Source of the DNA: Rhodosalinus halophilus
GTDB taxonomy: Bacteria > Pseudomonadota > Alphaproteobacteria > Rhodobacterales > Rhodobacteraceae
Direction: 5' to 3'
Length of the DNA stretch: 64,000 bases
NCBI RefSeq assembly: GCF_003298775.1
Contig: NZ_QNTQ01000011.1
Location: 1 to 64,000 of the forward strand
Shown: in pieces, positions 17,840 to 26,029 of the stretch
Position numbering within the stretch: position 1 is the stretch's first letter
Layout of the letters: each line of letters begins with the position of its first letter
Position numbers and translations under genes: made by a program
The notes under the pieces: model-generated
What the model was told of the DNA's origin: nothing
The model's input: only the letters and a program-made list of their open reading frames with translations
The model's database searches: none

Positions 17840-19447
17840 ATGCTCGACGCGCGCCCCAACCGCCCCGACCTGCCGGCCGAGATCGCCCGCAGGCGCACCT
17901 TCGCCATCATCTCGCACCCCGATGCGGGCAAGACAACGCTGACCGAGAAGTTCCTGCTCTACGGCGGCGCGATCCAGATGGCGGGCCAGGTGCGCGCCAA
18001 GGGCGAGGCGCGGCGCACGCGCTCGGACTACATGCAGATGGAGAAGGACCGCGGCATCTCCGTCTCGGCCTCCGCCATGTCCTTCGACTACAAGGACTTC
18101 CGCTTCAACCTCGTGGACACGCCGGGCCACTCGGACTTCTCCGAGGACACCTACCGCACGCTCACGGCGGTGGACGCCGCGATCATGGTGATCGACGGCG
18201 CCAAGGGCGTCGAGAGCCAGACGCGCAAGCTCTTCGAGGTCTGCCGCCTGCGCGACCTGCCGATCCTGACCTTCTGCAACAAGATGGACCGGGAGAGCCG
18301 CGACAGCTTCGAGATCATCGACGAGATCCAGGAAAATCTGGCCATCGACGTGACCCCGGCCAGCTGGCCCATCGGAATGGGGCAGGATTTCCTGGGCTGT
18401 TACGACCTCTTGCGCGACCGGCTGGAGCTCATGGACCGCGCCGACCGCAACCGGGTGGCCGAGTCGATCGAGATCGAGGGGCTCGACGACCCGAAGCTCG
18501 CCGAGCACGTGCCGGCGCAGCTTCTCGAGAAGCTGCGCGAAGAGGTCGAGATGGCGCGCGAACTGTTGCCGGCGCTGGATCTGCAGGCGGTGCAGGAGGG
18601 GCATCTCACGCCCATCTGGTTCGGCTCGGCGATCAACTCCTTCGGGGTGAAGGAGCTGATGGACGGCATCGGCGCCTACGCCCCCGAACCGCAACCCGCC
18701 CGCGCCGAGCCGCGCCAGATTGCACCCGAAGAATCAAGGGTTTCCGGCTTCGTCTTCAAGGTTCAGGCGAACATGGACCCCAAGCATCGGGACCGGGTGG
18801 CCTTCGTGCGGCTCGCCTCCGGTCACTTCAGGCGGGGCATGAAGCTCCTGCACGTCCGGTCGAAGAAACCGATGACGGTTTCCGCGCCGGTCCTCTTCCT
18901 CGCCTCCGACCGGGAGCTCGCCGAAGAGGCCTGGGCCGGCGACATCATCGGCATTCCGAACCACGGCCAGCTCAGGATCGGCGACACGCTGACCGAGGGC
19001 GAGGCCCTGCGCGTCACCGGCATCCCCTCCTTCGCGCCCGAGCTGCTCCAGGCCGCGCGCGCGGGCGACCCGATGAAGGCCAAGCATCTCGAGAAGGCTC
19101 TGATGCAGTTCGCCGAGGAAGGGGCGGCCAAGGTTTTCAAGCCGGTGGTTGGGTCGGGCTTCATCGTCGGCGTCGTCGGCGCGCTGCAGTTCGACGTGCT
19201 GGCCAGCCGGATCGAGCTGGAGTACGGGCTGCCCGTGCGCTTCGAGCCCACGCAGTTCACCTCCGCCCGCTGGGTCTCGGGCGACAAGGCCACGCTGGAG
19301 CGCTTCGCGAACGCCAACAAGCAGCACATGGCGACCGACAACGACGGCGACATGGTCTATCTCACCCGGCTTCAGTGGGACATCGACCGGGTGGCGCGGG
19401 ACTGGCCCGACCTGCGGCTCTCCGACACCAAGGAGATGCAGGTCTGA
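17840..19447 (+). CDS. prfC: Peptide chain release factor 3
   Basis: 535 residues. A translational GTPase with G1 HPDAGKTTLTEK, G3 VDTPGHSDF and G4 NKMD, followed by the RF3-specific domains (VSGFVFKVQANMDPKHRDRV, PVVGSGFIVGVVGALQFDVL, RWVSGDK). Length and motifs are normal for RF3, which recycles RF1/RF2 from the ribosome using GTP. The ATG at 17840 follows a CCCCTATAT box. An upstream in-frame start at 17804 would overlap the predicted promoter and adds a non-conserved extension. Confidence 0.97.
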   Translation: MLDARPNRPDLPAEIARRRTFAIISHPDAGKTTLTEKFLLYGGAIQMAGQVRAKGEARRTRSDYMQMEKDRGISVSASAMSFDYKDFRFNLVDTPGHSDFSEDTYRTLTAVDAAIMVIDGAKGVESQTRKLFEVCRLRDLPILTFCNKMDRESRDSFEIIDEIQENLAIDVTPASWPIGMGQDFLGCYDLLRDRLELMDRADRNRVAESIEIEGLDDPKLAEHVPAQLLEKLREEVEMARELLPALDLQAVQEGHLTPIWFGSAINSFGVKELMDGIGAYAPEPQPARAEPRQIAPEESRVSGFVFKVQANMDPKHRDRVAFVRLASGHFRRGMKLLHVRSKKPMTVSAPVLFLASDRELAEEAWAGDIIGIPNHGQLRIGDTLTEGEALRVTGIPSFAPELLQAARAGDPMKAKHLEKALMQFAEEGAAKVFKPVVGSGFIVGVVGALQFDVLASRIELEYGLPVRFEPTQFTSARWVSGDKATLERFANANKQHMATDNDGDMVYLTRLQWDIDRVARDWPDLRLSDTKEMQV

Positions 19448-19759
19448 GCGAGCGGGCCCGCCCTCCGCGCCGGTCCGCAGATATCGCTGAATCCTGTTCC
19501 CAATCAAAGAATTGGCCGGATTAACTCACGGTCTCGCACAACCCTGCCGGACGTTTTGGATCGGTCCAGAGCTGCGCACGCGTCATCCGCAGGGCCCTGT
19601 GGATGATCCCGCCGGCAGCTGGCGCGACTGCCCCGGGGGCGGCGCCCGGTCTTGCGACCGGCGCCGGGCGGCGCGATGATGCGGCCGGATCGTCACGACA
19701 TTGCCTCGATGTCGGCAAACCGGCCAGGCACCCCCGATGGCGTCACGAAAGGCGCAGCG
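19448..19759. other. Intergenic region with two small inverted repeats
   Basis: 312 bases without a convincing gene. CCAAT-N6-ATTGG lies at 19500-19515 in a locally AT-rich stretch and could be an operator or promoter element. A GC hairpin with 10 paired bases and one bulge spans 19641-19665. In-frame starts for the next gene exist at 19679 and 19709, so part of this may be coding. Confidence 0.4.
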
Positions 19760-20560
19760 ATGGACGAGCGCGACGAGCGATGCACCTATCCCGGCGGTAT
19801 CGCCGCGGTCCTGGAGGAAATGGACGCGCGGCGCGATCCGCTCGCCTTCGCCGAGGGAGAGGCCTTGCCGCCGTCCGACGTGGCTCTCGCACCGCTCAAG
19901 GCCGCCCGCGTCCCCGCGCCCGATCAGGATCCCGAGCGGCGCGCGCCGATCGCCTCGCCCAATCGGCGCAAGTTCCTGGCGCTGCGCGAGGAGCTTCAGG
20001 GCCATTCCGAGCTGGCCTGTCTGCACGGCCTGCTCGTCGCGCACCTGAGAAAGGCCGCGCAACCGCCGCACACCGCGGCGCTTTTCGTGCGCCTGTGGAC
20101 CGAAGAGGCCGACCACCTGCTCGAAGAGCTCGACCTACGCTGGCAGGTCTCGGCGCTGACCACCTTCGGCGAGCATGGCGCGACGGAAGCGCAGCGCACG
20201 GTGGGCGAGGCGCTGTCGGTGCTCTGCGGCATGATGAAGCTCTACGAGACAGAGCGGCGCTATTCCGGCTTCGGCGCCTCCAAGAGCTTCCGTCTGAAGA
20301 GGCGGAGCCGTGCCTCGCTGCCGCTCGACATGGACCCCTTTTCGCTCGACGCGGGCGGGCTCGACATGAACATGCTGGGCCGTCTGTGGCGCATGGCGGA
20401 AGGAGACCGGGTCATCCGGCCGCTTGCGCACAACGTGCTGGACCGGCTGATGCACGACCCCCGCACCGTCTTTCGCCGGCTGCGCCGGATGCGGGTGCGC
20501 AAGGCGCGCCGGGCGGCGCGCGCGGCCCGCACCCAAGACGCAGCCCACTCCACCGGATGA
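19760..20560 (+). CDS. Hypothetical protein coupled to a glycosyltransferase
   Basis: 266 residues from the ATG at 19760 (AAAGG upstream); earlier ATGs at 19679 and 19709 are possible. The protein is soluble and mostly helical, with an acidic/hydrophobic middle (LFVRLWTEEADHLLEELDLR, ALSVLCGMMKLYETERRY) and a strongly basic C-terminus (RRLRRMRVRKARRAARAA). No signal peptide. Its stop overlaps the start of the next glycosyltransferase gene as ATGA, so the two are translated together. I do not recognise the family. Confidence 0.75.
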   Translation: MDERDERCTYPGGIAAVLEEMDARRDPLAFAEGEALPPSDVALAPLKAARVPAPDQDPERRAPIASPNRRKFLALREELQGHSELACLHGLLVAHLRKAAQPPHTAALFVRLWTEEADHLLEELDLRWQVSALTTFGEHGATEAQRTVGEALSVLCGMMKLYETERRYSGFGASKSFRLKRRSRASLPLDMDPFSLDAGGLDMNMLGRLWRMAEGDRVIRPLAHNVLDRLMHDPRTVFRRLRRMRVRKARRAARAARTQDAAHSTG

Positions 20561-21492
20561 GCGCCGCCGCCACCTGGGGCGTGATCGCCACGGTCAGGGC
20601 GCCGGATCGCGAGATCCTGGCCTTCGCCGCGCATCACCTCGAGCTGGGCGCGCACCGGCTCTACCTCTACCTCGACGCGGACGCTCGGGAGGCGCAGGCG
20701 CGGCTCGCCGCGCATCCGAAGATCCGCGTGGTGCGCACCGACGACGCCTGGTGGGCGAAGCGGAAGGGCCGGCCCGAGAAGCATCAGTCGCGGCAGTTCG
20801 TCAACGCGCGGCACGCGCTCAACCGGCGGGCGGACTGCGACTGGCTCGCGCATATCGACGTGGACGAGTTCCTTTGGCCGGAACGCGACATCGGGGCGAC
20901 GCTGGCCGCGCTGCCGGCGGACTGCCTCACCGCACGAGTGCGCCCGATCGAGGCGCTCGCCCCGCCCGCGGGCGGCCCGCCGGTGCATTTCAAGGCGACC
21001 CACGCCGAGCGTACGGCTCGGCAGGCGGCGGCGGAACGGGTCTATGGCGCCTGGGCCGCGCATCTGCCCGGCGGCTTTCTCAGCCATGTTCAGGGCAAGC
21101 TCTTCATCCGCACGGGCCACGGGCTGAAGCTCAAGATTCACAATGCCTGGCTGGGCGACACAGAGAATCCCGGGCTGCGCGAACTCGCGGGCGTGCGGCT
21201 CTGCCACCTGCACGCGCCTTCGTGGGAGGCCTTCCACGCGCATTATCGCTATCGCCTGTCGCAGGGCTCCTACCGCGCCGAACTGCGCCCGCAGGCCTCG
21301 CGCGCCGGGCTGAACCTGCACGCCCTGTTCCGCAGGATCGAAGCGGAGCGCGGCGCGGCGGGACTGCGCGCCTTCTTCGAGGAGGTGGCCGTGGCGCACC
21401 CGCCGCTGCTCGCCCGGCTCGAGGCCGAAGGCTTGCTGCATCGCTGCGACCTGGCGCTCGACGAGACGCGCGCGCGGCATTTCCCCGACTGA
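20557..21492 (+). CDS. Glycosyltransferase family 2-like protein
   Basis: 311 residues. The start (VIATVRAPDREILAFAAHHL) and the Asp motifs LYLYLDADA and HIDVDEFLWP match the GT-A fold of the glycosyl transferase 2 / DUF23-like group, where DxD binds the nucleotide sugar with metal. A conserved HNAW and CHLHAPSWEAF follow. The ATG overlaps the upstream stop as ATGA. It is likely involved in surface polysaccharide or protein glycosylation. The following DegT aminotransferase gene fits such a role. Confidence 0.85.
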   Translation: MSAAATWGVIATVRAPDREILAFAAHHLELGAHRLYLYLDADAREAQARLAAHPKIRVVRTDDAWWAKRKGRPEKHQSRQFVNARHALNRRADCDWLAHIDVDEFLWPERDIGATLAALPADCLTARVRPIEALAPPAGGPPVHFKATHAERTARQAAAERVYGAWAAHLPGGFLSHVQGKLFIRTGHGLKLKIHNAWLGDTENPGLRELAGVRLCHLHAPSWEAFHAHYRYRLSQGSYRAELRPQASRAGLNLHALFRRIEAERGAAGLRAFFEEVAVAHPPLLARLEAEGLLHRCDLALDETRARHFPD

Positions 21493-21610
21493 CGCAGCGC
21501 GGCCGATGCGCCACAACCCTGCGACATCTTTGCAATTGATCGATTCAGGGCTTTGGCGCGGGGCCGGTCAGATTTAGAGTTTGCAAAAGTCGGATTTGGG
21601 AAATCGAAAC
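21493..21610. promoter_or_regulatory. AT-rich leader of the DegT gene
   Basis: This 118-base spacer is clearly richer in A/T than its surroundings (around 21530-21600), which in such GC-rich DNA usually marks a promoter. TTGCAA occurs at 21531-21536 and TTTAGA/TTGCAA-like elements at 21573-21586. No single -35/-10 pair is convincing. Confidence 0.3.
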
Positions 21611-22816
21611 ATGAAGGATCACGCCGCCCCCGCGATGCCCGACACGCATCAGGCCGAACCGATCCCCGAGGCCGCGCGGGCCGAGATCGAGCGCCTTCTG
21701 CTCTCGGGCGATCTGTTCCGCTACACGGCGCCCGAGGATGCCCCCGTCGCGCTGCTGGAGCGGGAGTTCGCCGCGCTGATGGGCGTGCGCTTCGCGCTCG
21801 CGGTGTCGAGTTGCTCCGCCGCACTGTTCCTGTCGCTCAAGGCGCTGGGCCTGCCGCGCGGGGCGCGCGTGCTGATCCCCGGCTTCACCTTCGCCGCCGT
21901 GCCCTCGGCCATCGTCCATGCCGACTGCGTGCCGGTGCTCTGCGAAGTGGGGATGGACTATCGCATTGATCTCGACGACTTCGCGGTGAAGCTGCCGGGG
22001 GTGGACGCGGTGATGATCTCGCACATGCGGGGCCACACCAGCGACATGGACCGCATCATGGAGTTCGCTGAGGCGCAGGGCGTGCCGGTCGTCGAGGACG
22101 CGGCGCATTCGCTCGGCACGCTCTGGGACGGGCGCAGGATCGGCACCATCGGCCGCGTCGGCTGCTTCAGCTTCCAGAGCTACAAGCTGGTGAACGGCGG
22201 CGAGGGCGGCATGCTGATTACCGACGACGCCGACCTGGTGGCGCGGGCGGTCATCATGTCCGGCGCCTACGAGCACAACTGGAAGAAGCACGGCGCGCTG
22301 CAGGCGCCCTTCGAGACGTGGCAGAACAAGCTGCCGCTCTACAACATGCGGATGTCGAACCTGGCCGCCGCGGTGATCCGCCCGCAGCTGGCCGAGATTC
22401 CGCGCAGGGTGCGTGACGGCCGCGCCGGGCACGACTTCGTGGCGGAGCGGCTGAACGAAAGCCCCTGGATCGCCGTGCCGCCGGCACTCCCCAAGGAGGA
22501 GCGCGCGCCCGATTCGATCCAGTTCAACCTTGTCGGCATGACGCGCGAGGCGCGCGCCGCTTTCGCCGAAGCCGCCGACCGGCGCGGCGTGAAAGTGCAG
22601 GTCTTCGGCCTGAGCCGCGACAACGCGCGCGCCTTCTGGAACTGGGAGTTCCTGCCCGAGCAGGTGGAGCTGCCGCGCACCCGCGCGATGCTGGAGGTCG
22701 CCTGCGACGTGCGCCTGCCGGCGCGCCTGTCGCGGGACGAGCTCGAGGCCATCGCCGAGGCGCTGGTCGCCGCGGCGGAGGAGGTCATGGCGCCGGAGCG
22801 CGCCTACGGCACGTGA
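21611..22816 (+). CDS. DegT/DnrJ/EryC1/StrS-family PLP aminotransferase
   Basis: 401 residues from ATG 21611. Aspartate-aminotransferase fold I: SSCSAALFLSLKALGL (cofactor phosphate region), PGFTFAAVPSAI, EDAAHSLGTLWDGRRIG (the Asp contacting the pyridine nitrogen) and the Schiff-base Lys in SFQSYKLVNGGEGG. Family members make amino sugars or modify aminocyclitols for surface glycans. An upstream in-frame TTG at 21581 is less likely. The gene is tandem with the glycosyltransferase but separated by an AT-rich spacer, and convergent with phaR (3-base gap). Confidence 0.92.
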   Translation: MKDHAAPAMPDTHQAEPIPEAARAEIERLLLSGDLFRYTAPEDAPVALLEREFAALMGVRFALAVSSCSAALFLSLKALGLPRGARVLIPGFTFAAVPSAIVHADCVPVLCEVGMDYRIDLDDFAVKLPGVDAVMISHMRGHTSDMDRIMEFAEAQGVPVVEDAAHSLGTLWDGRRIGTIGRVGCFSFQSYKLVNGGEGGMLITDDADLVARAVIMSGAYEHNWKKHGALQAPFETWQNKLPLYNMRMSNLAAAVIRPQLAEIPRRVRDGRAGHDFVAERLNESPWIAVPPALPKEERAPDSIQFNLVGMTREARAAFAEAADRRGVKVQVFGLSRDNARAFWNWEFLPEQVELPRTRAMLEVACDVRLPARLSRDELEAIAEALVAAAEEVMAPERAYGT

Positions 22817-22819
22817 CGC

Positions 22820-23377
22820 TCAGCTCAGCTTGTCGAGCTTCGACTTCATCTCGGCGAGCTGGCGGCGCATCTCCTCGAGCTCTTCCTTCTCGTCGCGCCC
22901 CTCGGCGCCGCTCTCTTCGGGGGCCGGCCCCGACCAGTTGCCCATGCCGCCGGTCATCGCCTTGAGAAAGGCCTCCTGCTGGGCGCGCACGGCCTCGTAA
23001 CCCGGCATGGCCGACATGGGGTTCATCTTTTCCATGTTCTCCATCATCTTCGACTGGCTGTCGCGGAACATCTCGAAGGACATGGCGAGGAACTGCGGCA
23101 TCATCGACTGCGCGCTGTCGGTGTAGCTGCGCACCAGATCGGTGAGCACGTTGATGGGCAGGACGTTCTCGCCCTTCGACTCATGCTCCGCGATGATCTG
23201 GAGAAGGTATTGCCGCGTCAGGTCGTCGCCGGACTTCAGGTCCACGATCTGCACGTCGCGGCCCGCACGGATGAACCCCGCGATGTCCTCGAGCGTGACG
23301 TAATCGCTGGTCTCGGTGTTGTAGAGCCGGCGGCTCGCGTAGCGCTTGATGAGCAGCGGTTTCTGGGTCTCGGCCAC
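22820..23377 (-). CDS. phaR: Polyhydroxyalkanoate synthesis repressor PhaR
   Basis: 185 residues from GTG at 23377, with GGGAGGGGGAG just upstream; a TTG further up is less likely. The N-terminal PHB/PHA accumulation DNA-binding domain (LLIKRYASRRLYNTETSDYV through YLLQIIAEHE) is followed by PHB_acc repeats (NVLPINVLTDLVRSYTDSAQ, PQFLAMSFEMF) and an acidic coiled-coil end. PhaR binds DNA at CTGC-N3-GCAG boxes, and binding PHA polymer releases it. Such boxes lie upstream of phaP and phaC in this window. Confidence 0.95.
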   Translation of the reverse strand: MAETQKPLLIKRYASRRLYNTETSDYVTLEDIAGFIRAGRDVQIVDLKSGDDLTRQYLLQIIAEHESKGENVLPINVLTDLVRSYTDSAQSMMPQFLAMSFEMFRDSQSKMMENMEKMNPMSAMPGYEAVRAQQEAFLKAMTGGMGNWSGPAPEESGAEGRDEKEELEEMRRQLAEMKSKLDKLS

Positions 23378-23505
23378 GCGCTCCCCCTCCCGGAATGCGG
23401 CATTGCGGCGAAAGCGTAGTTGACGTGCCGACAAAATGAAAGGGCGGGCGTGCCGCCTGGCACCCCGCCCTCGTCCGGTTGCTCCGAGTCACCCCCGGAG
23501 GCGGC

Positions 23506-23967
23506 TCACTTGGCCGCGGTGGAGGCCTTCTTGGCCGCCGTCGTCATGTCGGAGGTGGCCTTCTTCATCGCCGCGGAGGCGTCCTCGGAGAAGTCCTTGC
23601 CGGCCGCCATCATCAGCTCGACGGTGTCCATCTGGACCTTCTTCGCGATCTCGGCGAAGGCGGCCATGTGCTCGGCGGTGACTTCGGCCTGGGCCGAGGC
23701 GAAATCGGTCATCGCCTTGGCGTAGTCGGCGGGCTCCGACTTGGCCTTGGTCATCTCGCCCATCTTGGTGAGCATGTCCTTCATCCACTTCGACTGCAGC
23801 TCGGTGGACTTCTCGGCGGCCTCGATCGCCACGTGGCTGAGCTTTTCGTTCAGCGTCGCGGCGGTCTTGAAGCTGTCTTCCATCGCGGCGGTGTCCACGG
23901 GGAAGGCGGACATCATGTCCTTCATCATCTGGGTCATGTCGGGGGTGGCGTTCTTGGCGGTGGCCAT
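23506..23967 (-). CDS. phaP: Phasin (PHA granule protein)
   Basis: 153 residues, Ala/Met/Lys-rich, almost fully helical, no signal peptide, as expected for a phasin family protein. Typical stretches are FKTAATLNEKLSHVAIEAAE and AKAMTDFASAQAEVTAEHMA. It coats polyhydroxyalkanoate granules. The ATG at 23967 has GAGAGAGGA upstream. Two CTGC-N3-GCAG boxes lie 73 and 102 bases upstream, fitting direct repression by PhaR. Confidence 0.95.
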   Translation of the reverse strand: MATAKNATPDMTQMMKDMMSAFPVDTAAMEDSFKTAATLNEKLSHVAIEAAEKSTELQSKWMKDMLTKMGEMTKAKSEPADYAKAMTDFASAQAEVTAEHMAAFAEIAKKVQMDTVELMMAAGKDFSEDASAAMKKATSDMTTAAKKASTAAK

Positions 23968-24039
23968 GGGTGCGATCCTCTCTCTTTCAGCGGTCCTGCG
24001 CCGGACCTTCCGGCTTCGGTGCTGACGGAAATATGATTG

Positions 24040-24050
24040 CTGCACCGCAG
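24040..24050. promoter_or_regulatory. Predicted PhaR-binding box 1 (phaP promoter)
   Basis: CTGCACCGCAG, part of a larger perfect palindrome TGCTGC-N3-GCAGCA at 24038-24052. CTGC-N3-GCAG is the PhaR recognition motif reported for Rhodobacter. It is centred 29 bases from box 2. Confidence 0.8.
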
Positions 24051-24068
24051 CATTTCAAGGGGAAATTG

Positions 24069-24079
24069 CTGCGGCGCAG
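24069..24079. promoter_or_regulatory. Predicted PhaR-binding box 2 (phaP promoter)
   Basis: CTGCGGCGCAG inside a perfect 8-bp-arm inverted repeat ATTGCTGC-N3-GCAGCAAT (24065-24083). Together with box 1 it forms a tandem operator upstream of phaP. Confidence 0.8.
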
Positions 24080-24102
24080 CAATCTCATAAAATGCCGCAA
24101 CG

Positions 24103-25896
24103 TCAATCTGTTGGCGGCGCCACCACATAGGCTCCGGGTGCATCGGCGAGCGGCGGATGCTCCGAATCACCGGGCTCGCGCGCCGGAACCCACTTGCCCG
24201 AGCGCTTCGCCAGCCAGGCCTCCCAGCGGGGCCACCACGAGCCCTCGTGGAACTCCGCCGTCTCGCGCCAGGCCGCATGATCGAGCGAAAGATCGCCGTT
24301 CGTGTAGTGGCCATACTTGCCCTTCGACGGGGGATTGACGATGCCCGCGATGTGCCCGGACTGCGACAGGATGAAGGTCTTGGACCGGCTGCCCATCTTC
24401 TGCACGCCGCGGTAGCAGTCCTTCCAGGCGGCGATGTGATCGGTCTCGCAGGTCACCGAGCAGAGCGGCACGTCCACGTCCTTCAGCCGCAGCCGCTCGC
24501 CGAAGAGATCGTAGCCCTCCTCGGCGAAGGCATTGTTCTGGCAGAGCCGGCGCAGATACTGAATGGCCATCTTCGCCGGCAGGTTGGCGCCGTCGCCGTT
24601 CCAGTAGAGCAGGTCGAAGGCGGGCGGCGTCTCGCCCATCATGTAGCTGCGGATCGCCGGCCCGTAGACCAGATCGCGCGAGCGCAGATAGGAGAAGGTG
24701 CGCGCCATGATGTGGCTGGCCAGAACGCCGTTCTTCTGCGCCTCTTCCTCGATCGCGTCCACGAAATCGTCCTGCAGGAAGGGGGTGAACTCTCCCTGAT
24801 CCGAGAAATCCGTGAGGGCGGTGAGGAAGGTGGCCGACTTGATCGACTTGTCGCCGCGCTTCTTGAGCAGCGACAGCGTGAGCGCCAGCGTGGTGCCGGC
24901 GATGCAGTAGCCCACGACGTTGATCCGCTCCTGCCCGGTCATCGCCTTGACCTCGCGGATCGCGGCGAGGAAGCCGTCCTCGATGTAGTCCTCCATGCCG
25001 GTGTCCGCGTAGGAGGGGCCGGGATTGATCCAGCTCACCATGTAGAGCGTGTAGCCCTGCTCGGTCAGCCATTTGACGAGGCTGTTCTTGGGCTTGAGAT
25101 CGAGGATGTAGAACTTGTTGATCCAGGGCGGGAAGATCAGCAGCGGCGTCTCGCGCTGCTGTTCGGTCGCCGGCGCATACTGGATGAGCTCCATCATGCG
25201 GTTGCGATAGACGACCTTTCCGGGCGAGGTGCCGATGTTCTCGCCCACCTGGAAGGCCTTCTCGTCGGCCAGACGCACCACGAGCGCGCCCTCGTTGGCC
25301 TCGAGATCCGCGACCAGGTTCTCGAGCCCCTTCACCAGGCTCTCGCCCTCGGTCTCCAGCGCCTTCTCGAGGGCGTCGGGGTTGGTGCCGAAGAAGTTGG
25401 TGGGCGACATCATCTCGACGATCTGGCGCGAGAAGTAGCGCAGCCGGCGCTTCTCGGTCTCGTCGAGGTCGTCGATCGCGGAGACGGCGTCGTCCACCGC
25501 CTGCGCGTAGATCATGTATTGCTGCTTGACGAAGTTGAAATAGGGGTGCGTCTTCCACAAAGGGTTGGAAAAGCGCGGGTCGTCGGGCGTCTCGTCCTCC
25601 GGCGGGTCGAGGCGGCCGTGCGCGAGCTGGTTCTGCGCCTCGATGAAATGCGCGAGCGACTTGCCCCACCAGGCCACCTGCTGCTCGAGCAGCTTGCCGG
25701 GGTTCTGCATCCACTCCACCCACCAGGCGGCCGCGGCCTTGGCGTAGAGGTCGCCGCCCGGCGCATGCAGGCCGGGATGCGAGGGCGGGCGACTGCCGAG
25801 CGCGCGGATCAGCCGCTGCGTCAGCTCCTCGACCTTCTTGAGGTTCTCCTGCATCCGGTCCGCCTGGACCTCTGCGGCGTTGTCTTCGGTTGTCAT
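24103..25896 (-). CDS. phaC: Class I polyhydroxyalkanoate synthase
   Basis: 597 residues from ATG 25896 (a GTG 15 bases upstream is possible). Alpha/beta hydrolase-like PHA synthase with lipase-box variant GYCIAG containing catalytic Cys331, plus Asp486 (CETDHIAAW) and His515 (QSGHIAGIVNPP). The N-terminal domain (WWVEWMQNPGKLLEQQVAWW, NPLWKTHPYFNFVKQQYM) is typical of class I enzymes. It polymerises 3-hydroxybutyryl-CoA on granules. It is divergent from phaZ, with a PhaR box between them, and has phaP downstream. Confidence 0.97.
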   Translation of the reverse strand: MTTEDNAAEVQADRMQENLKKVEELTQRLIRALGSRPPSHPGLHAPGGDLYAKAAAAWWVEWMQNPGKLLEQQVAWWGKSLAHFIEAQNQLAHGRLDPPEDETPDDPRFSNPLWKTHPYFNFVKQQYMIYAQAVDDAVSAIDDLDETEKRRLRYFSRQIVEMMSPTNFFGTNPDALEKALETEGESLVKGLENLVADLEANEGALVVRLADEKAFQVGENIGTSPGKVVYRNRMMELIQYAPATEQQRETPLLIFPPWINKFYILDLKPKNSLVKWLTEQGYTLYMVSWINPGPSYADTGMEDYIEDGFLAAIREVKAMTGQERINVVGYCIAGTTLALTLSLLKKRGDKSIKSATFLTALTDFSDQGEFTPFLQDDFVDAIEEEAQKNGVLASHIMARTFSYLRSRDLVYGPAIRSYMMGETPPAFDLLYWNGDGANLPAKMAIQYLRRLCQNNAFAEEGYDLFGERLRLKDVDVPLCSVTCETDHIAAWKDCYRGVQKMGSRSKTFILSQSGHIAGIVNPPSKGKYGHYTNGDLSLDHAAWRETAEFHEGSWWPRWEAWLAKRSGKWVPAREPGDSEHPPLADAPGAYVVAPPTD

Positions 25897-25920
25897 CCCA
25901 ATGAATTCCACATATCGTCG

Positions 25921-25931
25921 CTGCTGTGCAG
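25921..25931. promoter_or_regulatory. Predicted PhaR-binding box 3 (phaC/phaZ intergenic)
   Basis: CTGCTGTGCAG, extended to CGCTGC-N3-GCAGCG at 25919-25933. It lies 24 bases upstream of the phaC ATG and ~100 bases from phaZ, placing the synthase, and possibly the depolymerase, under PhaR. Confidence 0.75.
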
Positions 25932-26029
25932 CGTAAGCTGCCGGGAGCGCCGGGGCAAAGAGGCTATATGTTCCGCTGCCCGCATGTATCGGCGGCGTTG
26001 TCCGGAGGGCCGGGCGAAAGGAGACCCTG

